33,361 nucleotides of DNA. It comes from Candidatus Poribacteria bacterium. GTDB taxonomy: Bacteria; Poribacteria; WGA-4E; PCPOR2b. Of this stretch, positions 16,866-23,362 are shown one piece after another. The notes below the pieces were generated by a model that saw only the letters and a program-made list of their open reading frames with translations, did no database searches and had not been told where the DNA came from. The translations under genes were made by a program, and so were the position numbers. The DNA is taken from contig JADFGN010000013.1 of NCBI GenBank assembly GCA_022567695.1, forward strand, positions 1 through 33,361, in the 5' to 3' direction. Each line of letters starts with the position of its first letter. Within the stretch, counting starts at the first letter, position 1.

Positions 16866-16972
16866 GGGAGGGCGACGCTCCTGCGGAGCAAAGTTCGGCG
16901 GGTGGACTGGTCAAGTCCAGTTCACCTCCCTTCGGCCTGCGGAGTAAAGTTCGGCGGGAGCCTCACCCTCCC
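16866..16972. repeat. Dispersed GC-rich hairpin repeat, copy 2, at convergent gene ends
   Basis: The arms 16866-16881 and 16957-16972 match those of the copy upstream of uvrA. Between them is an internal duplication: a 23-base unit at 16880-16902 recurs at 16936-16958 with one difference. A smaller hairpin, GGTGGACTGG with CCAGTTCACC (16901-16926), lies between the units. It sits 8 bases after the uvrA stop and 10 bases before the stop of the convergent gene, so it may serve as a bidirectional terminator. Confidence 0.75.
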
Positions 16973-16982
16973 ATCTGAACAA

Positions 16983-18371
16983 TTATCGCTGATTACTTGG
17001 CACCGCTGGTTTTGCCGTCCACGTCTGACGCTTTGCCATGGCAACAACATTATGCGCTTCAAAGCCGGGTGCCATGAGCCATCCACCGATTCGCATCTTC
17101 TTAAAATCTTCCCGTTCAGCGAGCGTTGGTGTGTTCTGAGCCAATTCAATCATCACCGTTTTGGGCGGTTGCGATTGTGCGTGCACATCCCTGATGAGGT
17201 TGGCTGCGGCTTTTAGGAAATCTCCCGGAGTGACTTGCTGACCTACCAGATCAATGATCGAAGGAACGCGATGAGCAAAGCTAACCTTTTGGTGAGCTTG
17301 AGAAGCGGCATTGAGGAATACATCCAAATTCACCTGAATCGGCGCATCAGAAACACAATCCTCGGTTGGGCCGATGGGGCGTCGAATCGGGAGGGTTGTC
17401 GGGAGTGTACGAGACTGATTGTAGCCATCCAAAATGAAGGCCGCAATCCCAAAGATTTCTGCCGGAGAAAGGAACAAGCCGTTTGCCCGATGGTAGGTGA
17501 GTTCTCCTGAAACCGACCTCATAATGTCCAACGCCGTTTCCAACGAAATCCACACATTTTCCTCTTTGTACTTCTCATAGATCTCCCGGTATGTCACGAC
17601 GGGAATGCCTTCCCCTGCAACAAACTCCAGAAAGCGGTCCGCCGCCTCTTGAATCGCTTCTGCATCTGCCTTCGGACGCTTGGGCACAGGCTTCCACTGT
17701 TCTCGCGGCGTGTTCTTCCCATCTCTGAAATTCAAGCCATCTCCGAAAGTCTTTGCGAGCATCAGACAGGGATGGCTCATCATGACTAAATATCCCTCAC
17801 TCCAACTTTCATAGCGTTCGAGAAAGCCATCTTTCATGTGCTTAAACCGATTTTCGACATTCATGGAACGCTCAAAAGAGGTGTGGTACTTCAAACAGAG
17901 CTGATTACAAAACCACATCGGCTGTCCGGGTGCGTACTCAACCGGGGCATCAGCAAAAACTGGAAGACCCAAAATTGACATGCCATAAGTCACCTGCGGT
18001 CCCCAGCTGCTACCCGGTTTACAATGTGCGGTTGGGCGCTGCCCCATAATATGCTCCACATCGGCAATTCCCGGAGTTTCCTCCGCCAGGCATCTTCGCA
18101 CACCGTCATCCCAATTGAGTTCATTCAGATACTCCGCGTGCGTTGGATGAACTGAGTGGAGATCTGAGTGGTAATCAATCTCGTGTTCCTTCAGTGAGTC
18201 AATAATGTCACGCCTCCCGCGATCTCGTAGGACGCGGGCTTTTTCACCAACAATGCAAAAGCAGCCTTTAAGTCCATGCTTTGTGAGCATATCCGCCCAG
18301 ATTTTCGTAGCATCGTCTGTAAAAGGGGCTTGATATTCCTCTGTGTCATACGCAAAAACAACAGATACCAT
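16983..18371 (-). CDS. Polysaccharide deacetylase-like protein with C-terminal repeats
   Basis: The N-terminal ~290 residues look like a NodB/deacetylase-type barrel. They open with VVFAYDTEEY (Asp9 in the usual metal-ligand region), and a histidine cluster H68-S-D-L-H72-S-V-H75-P matches the family's H-[ST]-x-x-H-P metal motif. Later segments include AHCKPGSSWGPQ and VMMSHPC. Residues about 303-410 form three similar units of about 32 residues (LSPAEIFGIAAF, VNLDVFLNAASQ, VTPGDFLKAAAN), resembling pseudomurein-binding (PMBR-like) repeats; this is inference. No signal peptide is evident. The start is the ATG at 18371 because AAGGAG lies six bases upstream; an in-frame start at 18401 precedes that site. 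The substrate is unknown, and the gene is convergent with uvrA. Confidence 0.7.
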   Translation of the reverse strand: MVSVVFAYDTEEYQAPFTDDATKIWADMLTKHGLKGCFCIVGEKARVLRDRGRRDIIDSLKEHEIDYHSDLHSVHPTHAEYLNELNWDDGVRRCLAEETPGIADVEHIMGQRPTAHCKPGSSWGPQVTYGMSILGLPVFADAPVEYAPGQPMWFCNQLCLKYHTSFERSMNVENRFKHMKDGFLERYESWSEGYLVMMSHPCLMLAKTFGDGLNFRDGKNTPREQWKPVPKRPKADAEAIQEAADRFLEFVAGEGIPVVTYREIYEKYKEENVWISLETALDIMRSVSGELTYHRANGLFLSPAEIFGIAAFILDGYNQSRTLPTTLPIRRPIGPTEDCVSDAPIQVNLDVFLNAASQAHQKVSFAHRVPSIIDLVGQQVTPGDFLKAAANLIRDVHAQSQPPKTVMIELAQNTPTLAEREDFKKMRIGGWLMAPGFEAHNVVAMAKRQTWTAKPAVPSNQR

Positions 18372-18605
18372 CTTCGGCTCCTTGTGAATAGTGTCAATCA
18401 CGATTTGTGTTGTGCAACAGCTTCAAAATCTATAAATCTAACAAGTTTGCTGACTACGAACCTATGAATTAGTTGTAGTGCACTAGCCGCATCAACTTTT
18501 GCGTTGAAATCTCGCCTGTTGCAATATTCAATTCTTTCATCTTCCGACGCGCCATCACAAAAGCAGCAAAGGTTTACAATGAATCATAGAGTGCGCCAAC
18601 AGTAC

Positions 18606-19310
18606 TTATCGTCGTCTTATCCTTTGCATCAGATCTGCCTGACGCTGTCGTGTTCGTTCCAATTGACGTCGGTCCTGTTTGGTACGCTGTCTCTGGAGTT
18701 CCGCTTGATGATTGAGCAGATGCTTCTGGTGCTCCCGACGGGATATCCCCGATTCCGACTCGCCTTGCTGGATTGAAGAGTTAAAGTTCGTCAGCGTAAC
18801 CGTTTGTTTTGTCGGTGGATATGTTTGAATGACTCCCGGACTTTGACGCTCGATTGGCGGGGTTAAGTTGAACCGCGACAATGATTGGTATTCAGATCGT
18901 AGCTGGTTGACTCTGTCTGCAAGCAAATCCTGTTGGGTCGTGTGTTGGGCCTGCCAATGGCGTTGTGTATTCTGATAAGTCTCAATTAGTGTTCTCTGTT
19001 GCGAAATTAGTTGAGCCGCTTCCTTGAATTGCTGGTGCTGCTGGTAAAGTTCACGCCTTTGTTCGGCAATTCGTTGCTGTTGGCGTTGAATTCGTCCCTC
19101 TTGCCCTTGAAGTCGCCCATTGAGTGAAGCCACTTCGCCTTGCAATTGATCGATGGTCTGTTCAAGTAAGATGAGTCGATCTTCCTGCGCTTCGAGGAGC
19201 ATTTCCATTTGGGATATGTCCTCCGATTCGGGGTTCATGAAGATAATCCCAAAGGCGATCGCCACGATTGCAACTCCGATTGTTCCAACAAACCAATGCG
19301 TCTTTGTCAT
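18606..19310 (-). CDS. Membrane-anchored coiled-coil protein of unknown function
   Basis: Residues 8-24 (VGTIGVAIVAIAFGIIF) form a single N-terminal membrane segment. Residues 35-140 are a long Gln/Glu/Arg/Leu-rich coiled coil. A Pro/Thr-rich linker follows, and the last 60 residues are strongly basic and helical (RQRTKQDRRQLERTRQRQ). It has no catalytic motif I can name. The ATG is preceded by AGGAGGG. It lies 34 bases downstream of the methyltransferase on the same strand, at the end of a likely operon with the glycosyltransferase. A structural or scaffolding role at the inner membrane is plausible but unsupported. A chance reading from Gln-rich composition is unlikely given the good start signal. 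Confidence 0.7.
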   Translation of the reverse strand: MTKTHWFVGTIGVAIVAIAFGIIFMNPESEDISQMEMLLEAQEDRLILLEQTIDQLQGEVASLNGRLQGQEGRIQRQQQRIAEQRRELYQQHQQFKEAAQLISQQRTLIETYQNTQRHWQAQHTTQQDLLADRVNQLRSEYQSLSRFNLTPPIERQSPGVIQTYPPTKQTVTLTNFNSSIQQGESESGISRREHQKHLLNHQAELQRQRTKQDRRQLERTRQRQADLMQRIRRR

Positions 19311-19344
19311 GATTTAACCCTCCTGATTTAGTCCGCATTATAGA

Positions 19345-19917
19345 TTACCTAATTGCCAAAGCAACGGTATGATTTCTTCCCTGCTTAACCTTTCGATAAT
19401 TTCCGAAGATCTCTTTGAAATTCCGCTTGATAAATTCCCGCAAGCCAGAAATCGTGACGACGTAAAATTTGCCATTCGGTTGTAGATGAGCTCTAGCTTC
19501 GAGCAGGATGATTCTGAGGAGTTCCTTTCCAACATTACCGGGCAAGTTTGATGCAATCACATCGAATTGAATCTTCGGAAGGTGGCTAAAAGCGTTACTT
19601 AATAAAACTTCACAATTTTGGAGACCGTTATTTTCAACGTTTTTCTGTGCATACTCAACCGCCACAAAATCCTTATCGACCATGTAGATTTTTCCGGAAT
19701 TGGACAATCTTGCCATTGCGAGTCCGATTGGACCATACCCACAGCCGAGATCGAGACAGGTATCCCCTCCATCCACATCAAGCTGATCAATTAGGAGACT
19801 TGTTCCTTTGTCGATCGATGTCGGGCAAAAAAGTCCCCATGTCGTATGAAAAACAAAATCAAATCCCCGTAACTGTGCGTTAAAAACCGTATCGCGTTTC
19901 AGTTTTTTTAAGTTCAT
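19345..19917 (-). CDS. RsmC-like class I SAM-dependent methyltransferase
   Basis: This is a small SAM-dependent methyltransferase of the RsmC/RlmG (MTS domain) type, which usually modifies rRNA guanine. After a short N-terminal part with LRGFDFVFHTTWGLFCPTSI, the SAM-binding motif I is CLDLGCGYGPIGLAMA, followed by the acidic loop IYMVDKDFVAVEYA. Motif IV, normally N-P-P-[FY], here reads SNLPGN, a departure that makes the exact target uncertain. With the ATG at 19917 there are 190 residues; AAGGAGTGG lies eight bases upstream. The start overlaps the stop of a 43-codon gene as ATGA, a sign of translational coupling. An open extension up to 20025 is in-frame but covers that small gene. Confidence 0.85.
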   Translation of the reverse strand: MNLKKLKRDTVFNAQLRGFDFVFHTTWGLFCPTSIDKGTSLLIDQLDVDGGDTCLDLGCGYGPIGLAMARLSNSGKIYMVDKDFVAVEYAQKNVENNGLQNCEVLLSNAFSHLPKIQFDVIASNLPGNVGKELLRIILLEARAHLQPNGKFYVVTISGLREFIKRNFKEIFGNYRKVKQGRNHTVALAIR

Positions 19918-20045
19918 CGTTGAAGCCACTCCTTCAAGAATCGGATGGTGTGTTCCCATTGTCCTTTGGCGTAAAGCGAACAGAGATAAAGGCTCAACGC
20001 CAATAGCCCACCGCCGACTAGCCAATCTCTAATCTTTGCGAACAT
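19914..20045 (-). CDS. Small 43-residue membrane protein
   Basis: A 43-codon reading frame fills the space between the glycosyltransferase and the methyltransferase. Its ATG lies inside the last codons of the glycosyltransferase gene and its TGA overlaps the methyltransferase ATG as ATGA. The product begins MFAKIRDW, has one hydrophobic segment (LVGGGLLALSLYLCSLYA, residues 9-26) and ends in a basic amphipathic helix (TIRFLKEWLQR). GAAGGA is a weak ribosome-binding site a few bases before the ATG. The overlap at both ends and the sensible membrane topology argue for a real coupled gene. Function is unknown; a partner of the glycosyltransferase is one possibility. Confidence 0.55.
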   Translation of the reverse strand: MFAKIRDWLVGGGLLALSLYLCSLYAKGQWEHTIRFLKEWLQR

Positions 20046-21972
20046 AGAGTCCTTCTCCAATGCTTTCTAAGCCACCGGTAGTCACGGCTTCTTCGATCTT
20101 TTGCTGAACAAGAGGCGGAGGTCGTGAAACAAAGAGATACGATACATTTCGCTGGCGCATGATTTCCAAGATGTCCGTGTTGGCATCAATCGGCACATAG
20201 CGCAATTTGCGTGAGAAATCGGCGGCGTACAGTGGATATACCCATCCATCGCCACTAACATTATATCCTATGATTTCATCTGGTGGCACCGTTTCAAGGG
20301 CATTCTGGTAACTTTCCCCGATGTACAAACCCAATGCCGCTGTCGATCGCTTCTTGAGCGGCAACCGGGCCATCTGCTCCCACTGTTTAAGAGTGAGCCG
20401 CCCGATGTCGAGCGTACCGACGAAATTGAGTATCAGACATCCTGTTGCTAAAAAATAGAAGCCCCAACGGATTGGCTTGGGACGCAGGCGGCTGACGACC
20501 AATCCAAAACTCAACGAGAACAGCGCGGGAAACCAGAGTGTAAAGCGCATGTTCCACGGATCTGGTGTTACCCACGCCAGCAGTCCAGCGAGTGAAAGTA
20601 GGAAACCTCCTGCAAGCCAGCGCACTTGGGAGACCGTAATAATACCATATACAAGGGTCGGTAATCCACAACAGAAAGCAAACCAACCCCATCCGGTAAT
20701 ATCGTTGAGATCGGCGTTGTACCGTCCTTGCGAGTCGTAGATTTTTTCGCCGATTAGCATTTCAACGTTTTTGGCAAGTGACGCAAAGCTGAAAGTCCCT
20801 TGTTGTCCGTGTCCCTCACCTGCGCCGAAGATGAGGTGTCCAAATAGACGCAAATCTGTTGGATAAAAAGGGTTGTCAAAAAGGATGAGATTCCTGATGA
20901 ACCAATATCCGGCAATGAGTGAACCCGCTCCAGTAACGAAGCAGATGAGTAGAACTTGCTTTGGTGTCGAGTTCTTCGAGACAGCGATTTTCAACTTCGA
21001 TCGCCATGTCGGGAGTTCTTCTTGAACTGGAGATTTAGTCCAAATCTGAGTTCGCTTCCATAAACTCCAGATAGCAAACACGAACAATCCGGGAACGATA
21101 AAAGCGATGTAAGGTTTCGTCCCGATTGCCAGACACAATCCCAACCAGATCAGCAGTAGGCGTTTTCGCAAGTGTGTCCCGCTCTGTTGCCAATCGAGGA
21201 GGAGAGCGAGAATAAACAGATACACCGCCGCAATCGGGAGGTCATTGTTGCCAGAAGTTGCGTGGAGGGCAATTGAAGGGGTGTAGGCGTAGAGAATCGC
21301 CGTAAAAAGTGCGAGCGGATGATTGATGTTGAGCGTACGAGCAATCGAATAGACACAGGCGGAAGCAAGGAGATAAAATGGGATGCTTGCTGCATCAATC
21401 ATAAAATCGTGATGTGGAAACAGCACAAACCACGTCTGAAACAGTTCATAATTCGCGGGCCAAAAACTCCTTTTTACTGGTGTATCGAATATCAGCATCC
21501 GATGATTCTGTATCCATTCGGCAACGTTTGGCAGGTGATACGTCAGCGTGTCCCAAACGTAAGGCGGCAGGAACCAGACGTGAATTCCCATTCGGATAAA
21601 TTGCAAAGCGATGAGGACAAAGAAAAACAGATTGAGCAGATATCGGCGTCGCACTTGACTCAGAATGCTGAGTGTTCTAAAATCCGTATCGACTGAGTTG
21701 ATACGGATTTTTCCAGACCGCCACGCCCAGCCGATGGCGATGCATCCTAAAAGGGCGATCAAAAAAATTGGCGTCCGGTGAAGCCATCCGACAAGCCCAA
21801 AGAGCATCATCAATAACGTGGTGATAAAAATAAAAAGAAATCCGTAAACAAGGAAATTCATCCGCTGGTGATTGAGGCGTAGCGATTGCCAAAGGAGTAC
21901 GGCTAATCCCATGACGAAAAGATTCGCAACGCCCCACTGCAAAAGTGCGAGAATGAAGCTTGGTGTTTGCAT
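20029..21972 (-). CDS. GT-C type membrane glycosyltransferase (GT39/ArnT-like)
   Basis: This 647-residue polytopic protein has about 10-12 hydrophobic segments. After the first few helices it contains PPYVWDTLTYHLPNVAEW, the acidic extracytoplasmic loop typical of GT-C enzymes such as GT39/ArnT-like transferases, which take sugars from polyprenyl phosphate donors. The C-terminal ~90 residues after the last membrane segment form a soluble domain (DEIIGYNVSGDGWVYPLY, VSYLFVSRPPP). Acceptor and sugar are not evident. It is the first gene of a minus-strand group with the small membrane protein, the methyltransferase and the coiled-coil protein. A perfect 12-base inverted repeat lies inside its coding sequence at 21679-21711. 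Confidence 0.82.
   Translation of the reverse strand: MQTPSFILALLQWGVANLFVMGLAVLLWQSLRLNHQRMNFLVYGFLFIFITTLLMMLFGLVGWLHRTPIFLIALLGCIAIGWAWRSGKIRINSVDTDFRTLSILSQVRRRYLLNLFFFVLIALQFIRMGIHVWFLPPYVWDTLTYHLPNVAEWIQNHRMLIFDTPVKRSFWPANYELFQTWFVLFPHHDFMIDAASIPFYLLASACVYSIARTLNINHPLALFTAILYAYTPSIALHATSGNNDLPIAAVYLFILALLLDWQQSGTHLRKRLLLIWLGLCLAIGTKPYIAFIVPGLFVFAIWSLWKRTQIWTKSPVQEELPTWRSKLKIAVSKNSTPKQVLLICFVTGAGSLIAGYWFIRNLILFDNPFYPTDLRLFGHLIFGAGEGHGQQGTFSFASLAKNVEMLIGEKIYDSQGRYNADLNDITGWGWFAFCCGLPTLVYGIITVSQVRWLAGGFLLSLAGLLAWVTPDPWNMRFTLWFPALFSLSFGLVVSRLRPKPIRWGFYFLATGCLILNFVGTLDIGRLTLKQWEQMARLPLKKRSTAALGLYIGESYQNALETVPPDEIIGYNVSGDGWVYPLYAADFSRKLRYVPIDANTDILEIMRQRNVSYLFVSRPPPLVQQKIEEAVTTGGLESIGEGLYVRKD
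21679..21711. repeat. Perfect 12-base inverted repeat inside the glycosyltransferase gene
   Basis: AAAATCCGTATC (21679-21690) and GATACGGATTTT (21700-21711) pair perfectly around nine bases. The encoded stretch lies in a hydrophilic loop (KIRINSVDTDFRTL) between membrane segments, where an inserted palindrome would be tolerated. Confidence 0.6.
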
Positions 21973-22089
21973 AGCTGTTGAGAATCCTCTTACTGAACTT
22001 TTTTCGCGAAGGCCCGACCGGATCGGAAAATCGCAGAAACGATTCGGCTCCTACAATCAACGCGACACGAATCAAACTGGAAATTTCTG

Positions 22090-22118
22090 TTGCACACGTA
22101 TCAAGATTATGCTAGAAT
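22090..22118 (+). promoter_or_regulatory. Predicted promoter for the pseudopilin gene
   Basis: TTGCAC (22090-22095) and TAGAAT (22113-22118) are 17 bases apart, with TGC before the -10, giving the same extended -10 form seen upstream of uvrA and msrP. A small hairpin (22203-22223) and the ribosome-binding site GGGAGG (22234-22239) follow. Confidence 0.45.
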
Positions 22119-22246
22119 GAGGCAAAAGCGAGATAGATATTGCAATAAAATTGTAGGTCGAGATTCTTGCGATGACTTGCAATCTTTAACCTCACCACGC
22201 CCTCCTCTCCTAAGAAGAGAGGGAGAATATACAGGGAGGCAGTTCT

Positions 22247-22684
22247 TTGAAACAGGCTGGTTTAACATCTACACAACTTCTCGTAGTCATTGTTGTAATT
22301 GGTATCGTGGCAGCCGTTTTCTTAGCTCCTCGCATTCTTGGTCAAGCTGGCAAAGTGTTGCAGGCCCAAGCTGCGGAAGAAATCGAAACCATCGGTATCG
22401 CACTAGACCAATACGCGAAAGATAATGGAGATTATCCATCGACTGAGCAAGGGTTGGCTGCACTCTGGGAGAAGCCGGAACTTCCGCCCATTCCAACGAA
22501 CTGGGCTGGACCTTACCTGAAGATTCCTATCACGACAGACCCGTGGGGAAATGAATATGTTTACATTCGCCCTGGCGTTCATGATCGATATGGATACGAT
22601 CTCCTCTCTTTTGGAAGAGACGGCACTGAAGGTGGAACAGGCGACGCCGAAGAGGTCGTTAGCTGGATCCGGCCAGATGAATAG
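22247..22684 (+). CDS. GspG-like type II pseudopilin
   Basis: The N-terminus is a type IV prepilin signal: a short basic leader, a Gly cleavage site and a hydrophobic helix (QLLVVIVVIGIVAAVFLAP). The C-terminal part has the major-pseudopilin layout, with YPSTEQGLAALW, GPYLK, DPWGNEYVYIRPG and a SFGRDGTEGG calcium-loop-like segment. GspG forms the periplasmic pseudopilus of type II secretion. The usual Glu at mature position 5 is Gln here (G|LTSTQ). The start is TTG, supported by GGGAGG seven bases upstream. It has 145 residues, the normal length. No other secretion genes are near, so it stands alone. Confidence 0.85.
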   Translation: MKQAGLTSTQLLVVIVVIGIVAAVFLAPRILGQAGKVLQAQAAEEIETIGIALDQYAKDNGDYPSTEQGLAALWEKPELPPIPTNWAGPYLKIPITTDPWGNEYVYIRPGVHDRYGYDLLSFGRDGTEGGTGDAEEVVSWIRPDE

Positions 22685-22686
22685 AA

Positions 22687-23214
22687 ATGGATTATCAGCG
22701 AGAGGAACTTGAGAAAGATGACAATCCCTTTGCCTTGGTGGTTTTTGCCTCTCAAGAAAGAGAACGCCTCCGGCGAGATGGGGATGGCTTCGATGCCAAG
22801 TGGTATCTGATTCGGAAGTTGTATGAACGGGGATATAGCCGAGAGGAAGTTGTAGGGTTGTTTGAATTTATCGATTGGGTAATTCAACTAAATGACGAAG
22901 AAGAAAATCGATTATGGGAAGAGATAGGAACTCTAGAGGAGGTGAAACAAATGCCTTATATCACAAGCGTCGAACGAATCGGTTTGCGAAAAGGCAGGGA
23001 AGAAGGGTTGCAACAGGGGTTGCAACAGGGACTGCAACAGGGACTGCAACAAATGGTTATTGATGCCTTGGAAGTGAGATTTGCGGAAATCCCATCTCTC
23101 ATTTCTGAATCTATTCATCAGACCAAAGACCCCGAGCGGCTGAAAGCTCTACACCGTCAAGCCATTCGGAGCGCGTCTCTGGAAGAATTCCAACAGGGAC
23201 TCAACGGAAACTGA
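22687..23214 (+). pseudogene. C-terminal remnant of an Rpn/PD-(D/E)XK family nuclease-transposase
   Basis: The 175-residue product matches by eye the C-terminal half of Rpn/YhgA-like proteins. It begins in the YQREELEKDDNPFALVV region that normally follows the nuclease domain, continues through KWYLIRKLYERGYSREEV and LFEFIDWVIQL, and carries a Gln-rich linker and a helical tail. The catalytic PD-(D/E)XK portion is absent, so it is likely a 5'-truncated remnant. It begins two bases after the gspG stop. The linker is encoded by four 12-base tandem repeats (23005-23052, Gly-Leu-Gln-Gln each). It may still be translated by coupling, but nuclease activity is not expected. Confidence 0.72.
23005..23052 (+). 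repeat. Four 12-base tandem repeats (GLQQ)
   Basis: Units of 12 bases (GGGTTGCAACAG, then GGACTGCAACAG forms) occur four times in frame and encode Gly-Leu-Gln-Gln each time. Such tracts expand and contract by slippage. Confidence 0.85.
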
Positions 23215-23362
23215 TCCTCAGCTATACGGATGGATACATATTTTATCGCTTGACACCGTGCAGGAGGCAAGATGCAGGAGATACAAGGGACAAGATGCAA
23301 GGATACGCCTCGCTAGGCGGAATGCAAAAGCGCAAGTTATGCTCTCATTGGCCTGATATTCT

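Noticed and set aside
18480-18560. A 28-codon minus-strand frame (MARRKMKELNIATGE...) between the coiled-coil and deacetylase genes
   Set aside because: No ribosome-binding site, no recognisable motif and another open frame overlaps it; chance is likely.
23230-23330. CAAGATGCA repeats after the Rpn remnant as a possible CRISPR or iteron array
   Set aside because: The repeated words are short, irregularly spaced and lack unique spacers; this looks like low-complexity sequence.
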